Part shown: positions 24,725 through 33,322 of the stretch, one piece after another | How the letters are laid out: each line of letters starts with the position of its first letter | Position numbering within the stretch: position 1 is the stretch's first letter | NCBI GenBank assembly: GCA_934476315.1 | Contig: CAKSNQ010000009.1 | Location: forward strand, 1-50,957 | Direction: 5' to 3' | DNA length: 50,957 nt | DNA from: an uncultured Eubacteriales bacterium | GTDB lineage: Bacteria > Bacillota > Clostridia > Oscillospirales > CAG-272 | Notes under the pieces: model-generated | The model's database searches: none | What the model was told of the DNA's origin: nothing | The model's input: the letters and a program-made list of their open reading frames with translations, nothing else | Translations under genes and position numbers: made by a program

Positions 24725-25975
24725 TCAGCTGTGTCGCTCCTTGATGACCGCAAACGCCTCGTCCGCGATCTCCACCGTTTCGCGGATGTCCTCATCCGAC
24801 AGCGCCGCGTTGATGAAATGATTGTGGTGGTTGGTGAAGAACACGCCGCGCTTGACACATTCCGCAATCCACTCCTGATGGAGCATCAGCGACGGGTCAT
24901 CCGCCAGTCGCAGATAAAACAGGCTGGGAATGCCCGAAACATGCAGGTCGTATCCATATTTTTTCGCCGCGCCGATCAGCCCCTCGCGCAGCTTACTGCC
25001 CTTTTCAATCAGAATGGCAGGCGAGTTCAGGCGCTTCATTTTCTCGAGGCAGGCGATGCCCGCCGCGAACGGAACCGCGCTCATCCAGTAGCTTCCCGTA
25101 TAGGAAAGCCCGGAGACGGTGGTTTTCAGGAAGTTCTTGCCGCACAGTGCCGAGACGTTGTAGCCGTTGGCGATCGCCTTACAGAAGCAGATGAGGTCTG
25201 CCTCAAAGCCGAAATAATGATCGGAGCCGGCGAGATCCATACGGAAGCCGGCGCGGACGTCGTCCACGATCAGAACGGTTCCGTTTTCGTCGCACAACGA
25301 CCGCACGGTCTGCCAGAATCCCTCAGCGGGGTACAGGTTGTCGGCAAAGTTGCCGTGCATGTAAGGCTGGGCGATGACCGCCGCGATCTCCCCGCGGTTT
25401 TTGCGGAACACCTCGCGCAGTGCCTCCGGGTCATTCCAGTCAACATAAATGTTATACATCACGTCCTCCGGCATGATGCCGGAATAGTCGATCTTCTGCG
25501 CCCACGGAGAAACGCCGTGATAGTAGCCCTTAAAGAAGATGATCTTTTTACGGCGGGTATGCGCCCGCGCGGTCATGACCGCCAGCGAGGTCACGTCGTT
25601 GCCGTTCTTGGCGAAGAACGCCCAGTCTGCGCTGGCGACCGTATCGACGAGCAGCTCGGCAAAATCGACCATGACGGCGCTCGGAGCGGTAATGCAGTCG
25701 CCCTTCTCGCGCTGTTTTGCCGCCGCCTCGTCCACGTCGGGGTCGTTGTACCCGAGAATGTTGGGACCGTAGGCGCACATATAGTCGATGAAGCGGTTGC
25801 CGTCAACGTCCCAGAAATACGCGCCCTTGGCGTGGTCGCTGTACTTCGGAAACGCGTCGATCGGGATATGGCACCCCTCCGCGGGACCCTGGTGCCCGTA
25901 AATTCCGGCAGGGATCACGTTCATCGCGCGGCGCAGGGTTTCCATGCTTTTATCAAAACGGTAAATCGGATGCAT
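24725..25975 (-). CDS. Class III PLP-dependent aminotransferase (glutamate-1-semialdehyde aminomutase-like)
   Basis: 416 aa fold-type I aminotransferase. Features: F-W-D-V-D-G-N-R-F-I-D-Y near the N-terminus, KNGNDVTSLAVMTARA, KGYYHG, LIVDDVRAGFRMD with the PLP-binding Asp, and CKAIANGYNVSALCG with the Schiff-base Lys. The pattern resembles the glutamate-1-semialdehyde 2,1-aminomutase branch, but no heme genes are nearby, so the substrate is open. The start at 25975 is preferred: AAGGAGG lies 10 nt upstream, while an ATG nine bases earlier almost touches that site. It lies 258 nt behind the SCP2-like gene on the same strand; a TTTCGCCC/GGGCGAAA hairpin (26158-26177) is in the gap. Confidence 0.82.
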   Translation of the reverse strand: MHPIYRFDKSMETLRRAMNVIPAGIYGHQGPAEGCHIPIDAFPKYSDHAKGAYFWDVDGNRFIDYMCAYGPNILGYNDPDVDEAAAKQREKGDCITAPSAVMVDFAELLVDTVASADWAFFAKNGNDVTSLAVMTARAHTRRKKIIFFKGYYHGVSPWAQKIDYSGIMPEDVMYNIYVDWNDPEALREVFRKNRGEIAAVIAQPYMHGNFADNLYPAEGFWQTVRSLCDENGTVLIVDDVRAGFRMDLAGSDHYFGFEADLICFCKAIANGYNVSALCGKNFLKTTVSGLSYTGSYWMSAVPFAAGIACLEKMKRLNSPAILIEKGSKLREGLIGAAKKYGYDLHVSGIPSLFYLRLADDPSLMLHQEWIAECVKRGVFFTNHHNHFINAALSDEDIRETVEIADEAFAVIKERHS

Positions 25976-26233
25976 TGTGGTCATTCCTCCTTCGCCTGAC
26001 GAGAACTCTCGAAGCCCGTCTCCCACGGGCGGACATCCCGCCATTCTGCGTTAAAATATTCATTTTTGCCTTGCCCGGAAAAGAAACCGTCCCGTAGAAG
26101 TCAGCACCCCGGGTGAGCGGATTTCCGTCAGATTTGCGGCGTTCCGCAAAAGGCAGGTTTCGCCCCCGAGGGCGAAAAGTCACAAAGATTTCAGCCTACG
26201 TCGCCCGCGACAGCGCGGATACGTCCTGCCAGG

Positions 26234-27019
26234 TTACGCCAGGTACAGCGCGACCCGGTCGAGAATGCGGTTAATATTATCGAGCTGGGAGATCATACCG
26301 CGCATACGCAGCTTCCGGTCGCAGATCAGGGTGAACGAGGATGCCTCGCCGTCAAACAGGGCGCGCGCGTCCCGCAGACCCTCAAATTCCATTTCCGACA
26401 TGGCGTTATCCGTGTCGGTCGGAATGGTGGTCAGGCGATGATCCTTCGCGACGATATGCGCCGCCGTGACGACGCTCCCCTCCTCCGTAATCGCCATACG
26501 GATGTTGCCATCCACGATGTAGCCCGCGCTGCTGCGACCGATCTTGTCCTCGTTGCCAATCTGCGCGACCGCGCCCATAATCAGCTGAAACATCACAATC
26601 GTACCGGCGCGGAAAAAGTCCTCATTCTGCAAATCCTCCGCCGTCGGCTTCAGATAGCGGGTCAGGCAGTCGGTCAGCCGCATGAACGGTCCGGTGAGAA
26701 ACTTAATCCTGGTAAAGCCGTGGGACGGAATCGGTGTGACCGTACCGTCCATCATGCCGTTGAACTTTTCCGGCGTGCGGAACGGAAGGCGGATGTCGCA
26801 CTTCCCCTCCCCCGGCTCCATCGTGACCTCGCCGTCCCGGAAAACCAGCACCGCGGCGGGACCGCCCCGCACGACGAAGCCGACCCGGATATTCTGTCCC
26901 GCGATGAGCGCGCGCGCCTCCGGAACCTCCCGGCAAAGTGCGGGCAGAGCGCCGCCGAGGATGGCGTACAGGTTGATAAAGGAAAGTGTCCTTGCGTCTG
27001 TTTGCTTCAGATCTGTCAT
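26234..27019 (-). CDS. SCP2-like (sterol-carrier-protein-fold) domain protein
   Basis: 261 aa. The segment from about residue 35 to 125 (G-F-V-V-R-G-G-P-A-A-V-L-V-F-R-D-G, then CDIRLPF-RTPEKFNGMMDG, then GFTRIKFLTGPF) has the SCP2-like pattern of a strand-rich sheet followed by a helix that closes a hydrophobic pocket. The remaining half is helical plus strands and is not recognised. Such clostridial proteins may bind lipid-like ligands, but no function is established. The start at 27019 has only weak GAGGGG upstream; the frame is open to 27130, but that part crosses a hairpin and looks non-coding. Same strand as HtrA before it and the aminotransferase after it. Confidence 0.6.
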   Translation of the reverse strand: MTDLKQTDARTLSFINLYAILGGALPALCREVPEARALIAGQNIRVGFVVRGGPAAVLVFRDGEVTMEPGEGKCDIRLPFRTPEKFNGMMDGTVTPIPSHGFTRIKFLTGPFMRLTDCLTRYLKPTAEDLQNEDFFRAGTIVMFQLIMGAVAQIGNEDKIGRSSAGYIVDGNIRMAITEEGSVVTAAHIVAKDHRLTTIPTDTDNAMSEMEFEGLRDARALFDGEASSFTLICDRKLRMRGMISQLDNINRILDRVALYLA

Positions 27020-27076
27020 TTTGCCGTCGTCTGTTCCCCTCGCGGGGAAGCAACCTTTCTTATGAAATGGAAAACA

Positions 27077-27103
27077 GGCTGTCCCCCTGTCTGTCAGACA
27101 GCC
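27077..27103 (-). terminator. Hairpin downstream of htrA
   Basis: On the minus strand GGCTGTC pairs with GACAGCC across a 13-nt loop, followed by TGTTTTCC. It is a weak terminator and may only reduce read-through into the SCP2-like gene. Confidence 0.45.
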
Positions 27104-27186
27104 GCTTTGTTTTCGGGCGATGCGCGTCACGCGGGTGCCCGCGCGGATGCGCCCGCCGTAAATGATTCCTATGGTGAGGCTTTACC

Positions 27187-28740
27187 TTATTTTACCCCGC
27201 CGAGCTTTACTTGCACGGATTTCTCGGTGCCATCCCGCATGACCTTGACCGTCACGGTGTCCCCGACGTTGCAATCGTAGAGCAACTCCCGCAGGGTGTA
27301 CATGCCCGAGACCTCGACGCCGTTCAGTGCGACGATGATGTCTCCCTCGGCGAGCTTGCCGAACGCGTCCCGGTCCTCCTGCACCTCCGTGACAAGAACC
27401 CCTGTATACGCGACGTAAAAGCTCCCCTCGGTCGCCGCCGCCTGCTCCTCCGTCATAGGGTAGGAAATCCGATCCTCGCCCATGACGTAATAGTTATCCG
27501 CCTGAACTGCCACCCCGGTAATGCCGAGAACCGGGCGTCCCGAGGACACCGAGGAATCCACGCCGGAGGCGTTTCCGTCCTTGATGATCGCCTGGAGGAT
27601 TTCCATCGCGCCGTCGGACGGGATGGCGAAGCCCATACCCTCGTATTTGTCCGCGAGCTTGAGTGTGATGACTCCGATAACCTCGCCGCGCTCATTGAAC
27701 ATCGGACCGCCGGAGTTTCCGCTGTTGACGTTCGCGCTTGTTTGCAGAAGCGTCATTTTTTTGGTCAGCGTTCCGCTCTCGTCCTTGATTTTGACCTCGC
27801 GGTTGATGGCGGAAATGATGCCCTGCGTGGTTGACCAGCCGAACTCCAGCCCGGCGGGATGACCGATGACGACCACACTGTCGCCGACCAGCACGTCAGC
27901 CGAGCTTCCGAATGTCGCGGCGCTCAGTCCGTCCGCCTGAATTTTCACAACGGCAAGATCGTCGATCTCGCTATACCCAATCACCTCGCCGTCATAGCTG
28001 TTGCCGTCGCAGTCCTGCACCAGAATGCTGTCCGCTCCGGAAATTACATGATAGTTTGTCGCAATATAGCCGTCCGCGGTCATGATAATCCCGGCTCCAA
28101 CGCCCGTGGTGGTGTACGTTCCGCCCACCTGTGAGCGTGCGGAAATGGCGACCACACTGCGCGTGCCGCGCGCGGCGATCTCCTGGACTGTCAGAACACC
28201 GCTGTCGTTGTCCAGCTCTCGCACATAAACCACGCGGTCGGCTCCGCCGGAATTGCTTGTCCCGTTTCCGGAGGATGCGTGCCCGTCGTCCCAGACCAGC
28301 GCCGCGACGAGCACGGCGAGGCTCAGAACGAAGCACGCGGTCATGACGATCGCGTACGTCAGGACGCCCCCTTTTCGTTTGCCCGTCGCCCCCCGTTCGT
28401 TCTGCACGTCCGGAGCGGCATCCGCCGAGGACAAAGTTGACGGGGCGGAAGGAGCAGACAACGCGGTCGAGTCTGCCGGGGCAGGCGGAGCTTCATCCGC
28501 CGGGGCGGTATCGGCATTGACGTCAGCATCGGTGTTGGCGCCGTCCGCTTGGACGGAATCGACATTTGCATCGGTGCCGGCGCCGTCCGCCGGAGCGAAA
28601 TCCTGGTCAGCCCCGGTGTCCGCCTCGCCCCGATCGGACCCGGAGCCGTTCTCCCCGGGGGTCGCCCCCCGCGTGCGTGTTTCAGGGTCATTCTCCGTGT
28701 TGTCAGATTCCGACGGGTAATCGGTCTGATTCCAACTCAT
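27187..28740 (-). CDS. htrA: HtrA/DegP-type membrane-anchored serine protease with PDZ domain
   Basis: 517 aa. Residues 1-120 are a cytoplasmic, acidic, low-complexity region with repeated A-D-G-A-x-T-D-A units; one membrane helix spans about 125-148. A trypsin-like protease domain follows with His231 (TNYHVISG), Asp261 (IDDLAVVKI) and Ser343 (NSGNSGGPMF). A C-terminal PDZ domain (about 400-515; GVLVTEVQEDRDAFGKLAEGDIIVALNG) completes the HtrA layout. It degrades or handles misfolded proteins outside the membrane. Its ATG overlaps the histidine kinase stop as ATGA, so protease synthesis is coupled to the two-component system. The long acidic N-terminus is longer than in Bacillus HtrA. Confidence 0.93.
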   Translation of the reverse strand: MSWNQTDYPSESDNTENDPETRTRGATPGENGSGSDRGEADTGADQDFAPADGAGTDANVDSVQADGANTDADVNADTAPADEAPPAPADSTALSAPSAPSTLSSADAAPDVQNERGATGKRKGGVLTYAIVMTACFVLSLAVLVAALVWDDGHASSGNGTSNSGGADRVVYVRELDNDSGVLTVQEIAARGTRSVVAISARSQVGGTYTTTGVGAGIIMTADGYIATNYHVISGADSILVQDCDGNSYDGEVIGYSEIDDLAVVKIQADGLSAATFGSSADVLVGDSVVVIGHPAGLEFGWSTTQGIISAINREVKIKDESGTLTKKMTLLQTSANVNSGNSGGPMFNERGEVIGVITLKLADKYEGMGFAIPSDGAMEILQAIIKDGNASGVDSSVSSGRPVLGITGVAVQADNYYVMGEDRISYPMTEEQAAATEGSFYVAYTGVLVTEVQEDRDAFGKLAEGDIIVALNGVEVSGMYTLRELLYDCNVGDTVTVKVMRDGTEKSVQVKLGGVK

Positions 28741-30254
28741 TTAATCGTTCCATTCCTTTCTGTTGTATGGGTACGGTTCTCACGGCTGTGAGGCGGGAGC
28801 GTCGTACCGGCGGGCAGGGTAAAATTGAACTGGCAATCCTTCCCCTCCTCGCTCGTCACCCAAATATCCTCGCCGTGTGCGCTGATGATCGTTTTGGCAA
28901 TATACAGCCCCAGCCCCGCGCCCATGCGGTCCAACCCGCGGCTTTTATCCGCCTTGAAAAAGCGTTCAAATACGAACGGAAGGTCCTCCGCGGCAATTCC
29001 CTTACCTTGATTATATACCGAAACCTGAATTTTATTATTTTTCTCCGCAGAATGACGGATACTGACGCGCAGGATACCGCCATCAACGGAAAATTTCACG
29101 GCGTTATCGCAGATATTGTAGAAAATCTGATAAACTGCGTCGTAGTCCGCCTCCGCCATCATGCTGTCTTCATCGCAGATAAATTCAACCTGCAGTTGTT
29201 TTTTATCAATCTGCTGTTCAAACGAAATGAGAATCTGACGCCCCATCTCGCAGATGTCGAACGGCTCCTTGACAAATTTTTTCTGTCCCGCCTGAATTCT
29301 TGTCAGGTCCAACAAGGACGAGACCAGCCGGGAGAGTCTGTGGACCTCATCGGAAACGATGCCGAGGTAGTAGTCCTGCTTTTCCGGAGGAATCACGCCG
29401 TCGCGGATAGCGTCGATAAAGCCGGAGATGGTCGTCATCGGCGTGCGCAGGTCGTGCGAAACGTTAGCCATAAAGGTACTGCGCGTCTTTTCGAGGTTAT
29501 CCAGCGACTGCGCCATCTGATTGAACGCCATGGCAAGCTCGGCGATCTCGTCGTTTCCGCGCACCGTGACGCGGCGGTCAAAATTTCCCGACGCGTAATC
29601 CTTTACCGCATAGCACATGTCCTTCAGCGGTGCACTGACACGTTCGGAAATAAAATACACCGCAATGAGCGTTGCCAGCATGACCCAGAGTCCGGACATC
29701 AGCATGGTTTTGGTCACGACGTTCATCAGTCCCGTCCAGCGCGTAGAAAGCGAGCACACAATGACCGCTCCGTGAAAAACGGCGTCCTCGGTGCACACGG
29801 GCACGGCATAAACGAGGCGACTCTCGCCGAAGGTGTCGGAAAAGTCCTCCAGGTTTGTGACCGACTCACCGCGGCGCAACATGACCATCACCTGTTCCGG
29901 CAGAGTCGGCTCCGAAGAGATTCTTTTATCGTTTCCGCTCTGCTCCATCGCAACGATGACGCCCTCTTCGTCCGAAATCATCGTGGCAAGATTGTCCGTC
30001 CCTACAAGGACAAGGCGCGCGACGGCAGCGATCTCCTTTCGCGTTTTGGACTCATCCACGTCATAGCTCCTCTCCGACAGCTTTATCCGCCAGTAGGCGG
30101 CAACCGTCTGAGCTACATTTTCCACGCTCTCTTCCTTGGCATCCTCTGCATAATTGGTCAGAACACCCGCCATGATGAAATACATCATGGAAAAGCAAAC
30201 GACAATGATCGCGATAAACGCGGTGAGATATTTTCCGAATACACTTTTGAACAT
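28737..30254 (-). CDS. Membrane sensor histidine kinase
   Basis: 505 aa. Transmembrane helix 1 at about 9-30, an extracellular sensing region of about 155 residues, transmembrane helix 2 at about 183-203, then a HAMP linker. The HisKA domain has phosphoacceptor His267 (VSHDLRTPMTT), and the HATPase domain shows N-x-x-x-N-A-V-K-F and GAGLGLYIAK. It phosphorylates the response regulator encoded 49 nt upstream. GGAG lies 10 nt before the ATG. The C-terminal end overlaps htrA. The linked protease suggests that the signal is envelope protein stress, an inference from context only. Confidence 0.93.
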   Translation of the reverse strand: MFKSVFGKYLTAFIAIIVVCFSMMYFIMAGVLTNYAEDAKEESVENVAQTVAAYWRIKLSERSYDVDESKTRKEIAAVARLVLVGTDNLATMISDEEGVIVAMEQSGNDKRISSEPTLPEQVMVMLRRGESVTNLEDFSDTFGESRLVYAVPVCTEDAVFHGAVIVCSLSTRWTGLMNVVTKTMLMSGLWVMLATLIAVYFISERVSAPLKDMCYAVKDYASGNFDRRVTVRGNDEIAELAMAFNQMAQSLDNLEKTRSTFMANVSHDLRTPMTTISGFIDAIRDGVIPPEKQDYYLGIVSDEVHRLSRLVSSLLDLTRIQAGQKKFVKEPFDICEMGRQILISFEQQIDKKQLQVEFICDEDSMMAEADYDAVYQIFYNICDNAVKFSVDGGILRVSIRHSAEKNNKIQVSVYNQGKGIAAEDLPFVFERFFKADKSRGLDRMGAGLGLYIAKTIISAHGEDIWVTSEEGKDCQFNFTLPAGTTLPPHSRENRTHTTERNGTIK

Positions 30255-30303
30255 CGTGCAAGGCTCCGATCTTAAAAGTCCACCCTGTGGATCAGCACGG
30301 GGG

Positions 30304-30999
30304 TCAGCTCAGAATTTCAAACTTATATCCGACGCCCCAGACCGTCTTGAGCGTCCATTTGTCGGAAACGCCCTCCAGCTTTTCGCGCAGGCGCTTGACG
30401 TGGACGTCAACCGTGCGGGAGTCGCCCAGGTAGTCGAAGCCCCACACCTTGTCCAGAAGCTGATCGCGGCTGAACACGCGGTTGCAGTTGGACGCCAGAA
30501 AATACAGAAGATCCAGCTCCTTGGGCGGGATATCTACCGCCTTGCCGCGGATTTTCAGCTCATATTTCTCCTTGCTGATCTCGATATTGTCAAACTTGAT
30601 GGTCTCCTTGCTGTCGCCGGAATCCTTTTGTCCCTGCGAACGGCGAAGAACCGCCTTGATGCGTGCCGACAGTTCTTTCATGTCGAACGGCTTGACCACG
30701 AAATCATCCGCACCCAGCTCCAGCCCCAGCACCTTGTCGAAGACCTCCCCTTTGGCGGTAATCATGATGATGGGCTTGTTCGACATCTCGCGAATCTCGC
30801 GGCAGACCTGCCATCCGTCCTTTTTGGGCAGCATGATGTCGAGCAGAACCAGGTCGGGCGAGTACATTTTGAAAAAGTTGACGCCCTCCACGCCGTCAGA
30901 GGCGATTTTGACCTCACAGCCCTCCTTGCCCAAATAGATTTTCAGAAGATCGGCAATGTTGGGATCATCGTCCACAACCAAAATTTTCGTATCCAGCAT
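30304..30999 (-). CDS. OmpR/PhoB-family response regulator
   Basis: 231 aa. Receiver domain with acidic pocket Asp10/Asp11, phospho-acceptor Asp54 (LVLLDIMLP), Thr in MITAKGE and Lys in VVKPFD. The winged-helix DNA-binding domain (about 130-230) includes LDLLYFLASN, RDQLLDKVWG-x-D-Y-L-G-D-S-R-T-V-D-V-H-V-K-R-L-R-E-K. The start at 30999 has AAGGAGG at 6-7 nt; upstream in-frame codons are untranslated leader. First gene of the regulator-kinase-htrA operon, and probably of the SCP2-like and aminotransferase genes too. Confidence 0.95.
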   Translation of the reverse strand: MLDTKILVVDDDPNIADLLKIYLGKEGCEVKIASDGVEGVNFFKMYSPDLVLLDIMLPKKDGWQVCREIREMSNKPIIMITAKGEVFDKVLGLELGADDFVVKPFDMKELSARIKAVLRRSQGQKDSGDSKETIKFDNIEISKEKYELKIRGKAVDIPPKELDLLYFLASNCNRVFSRDQLLDKVWGFDYLGDSRTVDVHVKRLREKLEGVSDKWTLKTVWGVGYKFEILS

Positions 31000-31217
31000 T
31001 TGTGTCCTCCTTACTTTTTCGGTCATCCCCTGCCACTCCACCGTCGGCCGTGCGACAACTCCGATGCCCGCCTGTCCGCCGGGTGATGGCAGGTGTCCAT
31101 AATGTCATGATAGCACCGGAATATGTCGGTTTGGTGAAGCTTTTATGGTTTCTTGCGAAAAATTGCAAATTTTTCCTCTCTTCTATTGATTATAACACAG
31201 AAATGAGAAAAAGAAAA
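31000..31217 (-). promoter_or_regulatory. Leader and candidate promoter of the response-regulator operon, with an A/T palindrome
   Basis: Minus strand TATAAT at 31194-31189 is preceded by TGT (extended -10); the -35 (TTTTCT, 31217-31212) is poor. A perfect inverted repeat GAAAAATT-GCA-AATTTTTC (31157-31175) lies just downstream of the predicted start, a possible operator for autoregulation. The rest of the leader to the ATG shows no other recognised element. The 336-nt gap up to the serine tRNA otherwise contains only that tRNA's promoter. Confidence 0.45.
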
Positions 31218-31268
31218 GATGATTTTTGCAAATTACAGGAAAAAAACTTTCAAAAAGGAAAAAAGCCC

Positions 31269-31297
31269 TTGACAAAAATCCACTCGCGTGATATAAT
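31269..31297 (+). promoter_or_regulatory. Sigma-A promoter for tRNA-Ser
   Basis: TTGACA (31269-31274), 17 nt, TATAAT (31292-31297): both boxes match the consensus at ideal spacing, 38 nt before the tRNA. Confidence 0.9.
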
Positions 31298-31335
31298 AGC
31301 GCCTGTGAGTCGGAATATCGGTCGCTCACACGTAC

Positions 31336-31426
31336 GGAGAAGTACTCAAGAGGCCGAAGAGGCGCCCCTGCTAAGGGTGTAGTCCGGGTAACCGGAGCGG
31401 GAGTTCAAATCTCCCCTTCTCCGCCA
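31336..31426 (+). tRNA. tRNA-Ser (anticodon GCU)
   Basis: 91 nt including CCA. Acceptor GGAGAAG/CTTCTCC, discriminator G, anticodon loop with GCT in CTGCTAA, and a long variable arm (TAGTCCGGGTAACCGGAG region) typical of class II serine tRNA. Reads AGC/AGU codons. Confidence 0.97.
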
Positions 31427-31428
31427 GC

Positions 31429-31464
31429 AAAAACGAACGCCGCAGGGCGTTCGTTTTTGTTTTG
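31429..31464 (+). terminator. Intrinsic terminator after tRNA-Ser
   Basis: AACGAACGCC pairs with GGCGTTCGTT across a 4-nt loop, with AAAA before and TTTTTGTTTT after. Confidence 0.88.
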
Positions 31465-31494
31465 TCTCCGAACCGGAAATCGACAAGTCCCCGA

Positions 31495-31523
31495 TTGACA
31501 CCGCGTGACTTCCGGAGTATAAT
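31495..31523 (+). promoter_or_regulatory. Sigma-A promoter for the lipoprotein gene
   Basis: TTGACA (31495-31500), 17 nt, TATAAT (31518-31523): consensus boxes 33 nt before the start codon. Confidence 0.9.
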
Positions 31524-31555
31524 ATTGCCGAGAAAAAGTCATGGAGGCGCAAAAA

Positions 31556-32119
31556 ATGTTTACGAATGTCCGGATGAAAAATCGGATTCTGTCGCTTCTG
31601 CTCCTTGCCGTTCTGTTGCTCGTTTCGCTTTCCTGCTTTGCGTGCGGCGGCAATGGCAAAAAGCCCGAGAATCCGCCGCAACCGCCCGTCAGCGAAAAAA
31701 GATATTGCTCCTTTTCGGTCTCCAATCTCGATTCCGCGTTTTCGCCCGACAGCATTGACTGGAAGGTCAGCTACGGGATCAATGACGCCGGGAACCGGAA
31801 AGCCGTCTTTATGATGTATGATAGCGACCATGAAAATCCGACGATTTTGCAGGCCGTGGAAAACCTCGGGGATGACGACTATTCGTTTACCGTTTCCGAC
31901 GGGAAGTACACCTACAAAAAAGAGACGGTTCTGCATTTGGAGCGCGGCTTTTTCGACAAAGCCGAGGGCGAATTTTTCCTGAGCCTGTGCCTGTTTGACG
32001 AGGGCGAGGATTCCTATGACAATCCCCTCACGGGCTATCGCTGCGAAGTAAAATATACGGTGAGCGACGACAGCATTACCTTTGAGGTGGCAAGTGAGTC
32101 CGTCTTCCGCCACCCGTAA
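31556..32119 (+). CDS. Predicted lipoprotein of unknown function
   Basis: 187 aa. A basic N-terminus, a hydrophobic stretch rich in Leu and a lipobox-like L-S-C-F-A-C-G-G indicate a lipoprotein; the cysteine before GG or the one three residues earlier would be lipidated. A Lys/Pro-rich linker follows, then a roughly 140-residue domain rich in Phe, Tyr, Ser and Asp with beta-strand pattern that I do not recognise. The start at 31556 has GGAGG 8 nt upstream; an ATG 15 nt earlier lies within that site. It has its own consensus promoter and is monocistronic. Confidence 0.75.
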   Translation: MFTNVRMKNRILSLLLLAVLLLVSLSCFACGGNGKKPENPPQPPVSEKRYCSFSVSNLDSAFSPDSIDWKVSYGINDAGNRKAVFMMYDSDHENPTILQAVENLGDDDYSFTVSDGKYTYKKETVLHLERGFFDKAEGEFFLSLCLFDEGEDSYDNPLTGYRCEVKYTVSDDSITFEVASESVFRHP

Positions 32120-32138
32120 AGCGGGCTTTTACCACGCG

Positions 32139-32161
32139 GGAGGGGCGGCGTCCGCCCCTCC
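32139..32161 (+). terminator. Strong G/C hairpin after the lipoprotein gene
   Basis: GGAGGGGCGG pairs perfectly with CCGCCCCTCC across a 3-nt loop. There is no T-run, so it may stabilise the 3' end or act only partly as a terminator. Confidence 0.5.
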
Positions 32162-32196
32162 TGCGGCAATGTCGCCGTTTCCGTGCGCCGCGGCAC

Positions 32197-32225
32197 TTGA
32201 CAAATCGCCCCGCGCGTGATAGAAT
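32197..32225 (+). promoter_or_regulatory. Sigma-A promoter for the nucleotidyltransferase gene
   Basis: TTGACA (32197-32202), 17 nt, TAGAAT (32220-32225), preceded by GTGA; 39 nt before the start codon. Confidence 0.8.
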
Positions 32226-32263
32226 GATGTGGAATCCAATGAAAATTAATCGGAGGCATTTCG

Positions 32264-33175
32264 ATGAATACTACACTTGTCATTCTCGCCGCGGGAATCG
32301 GTTCGCGCTTCGGAAAAGGCATCAAACAGCTCGAACACATGGGACCGAATGGCGAAATTATCATGCATTACTCCATCTACGACGCGCTTCAGGCGGGCTT
32401 TAACGATGTCGTCTTTATCATCCGCCGGGACATCGAGCAGGATTTCAAGGAGATTATCGGCAACGAAATGGAAAAGGTCTGCCCCTGCCGCTATGTCTTC
32501 CAGTCCATCGACGATCTGCCCGCAGGCTACACCCTGCCCGCCGGTCGCACCAAGCCCTGGGGCACGGCGCAGGCTCTGCTCGCCTGCCGCGGCGTAGTCA
32601 ATAATCCTTTCCTTGTCATCAACGCCGACGATTACTACGGCAAACACGGCTTCCGACTGGTTCACGATTATCTTGTCGAGCACTGCCATGACAACGCCAG
32701 CACCGATTTCTGCATGGCAGGATATATTCTCGACCACACGCTGAGCGACAACGGCGGCGTGACCCGCGGCGTGTGCCGCGTGGACGCGGACAATCGGCTG
32801 GTCAGCATCTGCGAGACCTCCAACATTGTCAAAACGCCGGACGGCGCCGCCATTCCCGGAGGGGATGGCTTCAAGGCGCTCAATCCCAAGTCCTTCGTTT
32901 CGATGAATATGTGGGGGCTGACCCCCGCCCTGCTCGACACCATCGCGCGGGACTTCCCTGCATTTCTGGACAGCCTGCCCGCCGGGGACATCAAGTCCGA
33001 ATATCTGCTCCCCGCGGTCATTGACGAGCAATTGCGCACGGGCGCGGCGACCGTCACCGTTCTGCCGACCGACGATCACTGGTTCGGCGTGACCTACCAG
33101 GAGGACAAACCCACGGTCGTCGCCGCCATCGGAAAGCTGATCGCCGATGGCGTGTACCCCAGTCCGCTTTTCTGA
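32264..33175 (+). CDS. Sugar-phosphate nucleotidyltransferase-like protein
   Basis: 303 aa. The N-terminal motif LVILAAGIGSRFG is the NTP-binding loop of the nucleotidyl-transferase (GT-A-like) fold, normally followed by a Lys (here K-G-I-K-Q-L). KPWGTAQALL and FLVINADDYYG supply the base-binding and metal Asp residues. Family members transfer an NMP onto sugar-1-phosphates or related phosphorylated alcohols; the acceptor cannot be read here. GGAGG lies upstream of the ATG. No sugar-nucleotide pathway genes are adjacent and the gene has its own promoter and terminator. Confidence 0.85.
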   Translation: MNTTLVILAAGIGSRFGKGIKQLEHMGPNGEIIMHYSIYDALQAGFNDVVFIIRRDIEQDFKEIIGNEMEKVCPCRYVFQSIDDLPAGYTLPAGRTKPWGTAQALLACRGVVNNPFLVINADDYYGKHGFRLVHDYLVEHCHDNASTDFCMAGYILDHTLSDNGGVTRGVCRVDADNRLVSICETSNIVKTPDGAAIPGGDGFKALNPKSFVSMNMWGLTPALLDTIARDFPAFLDSLPAGDIKSEYLLPAVIDEQLRTGAATVTVLPTDDHWFGVTYQEDKPTVVAAIGKLIADGVYPSPLF

Positions 33176-33190
33176 GTTTCCCGTAAAAAC

Positions 33191-33243
33191 AAAGCAGAAC
33201 CCCTTCGACCCGATGCCGGGCGGAGAGATTCTGCTTTTTTATT
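33191..33243. terminator. Intrinsic terminator between convergent genes
   Basis: AAAGCAGAA pairs with TTCTGCTTT, enclosing an inner CCCG...CGGG stem, followed by a T-run. Serves the nucleotidyltransferase gene. Confidence 0.8.
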
Positions 33244-33322
33244 TGCGTTTCGCCGCAGGCGTTCCGGGACGTGCGGCACATGAGCGTAGTCCCTTTACGG
33301 TCAGTACAATCGCACTGTTGGC

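Noticed and set aside
28400..28640. Repeated GC-rich triplets suggesting a CRISPR-like or minisatellite array
   Set aside because: They are degenerate codons of the Asp/Ala/Thr-rich tail of HtrA, without uniform repeats or spacers.
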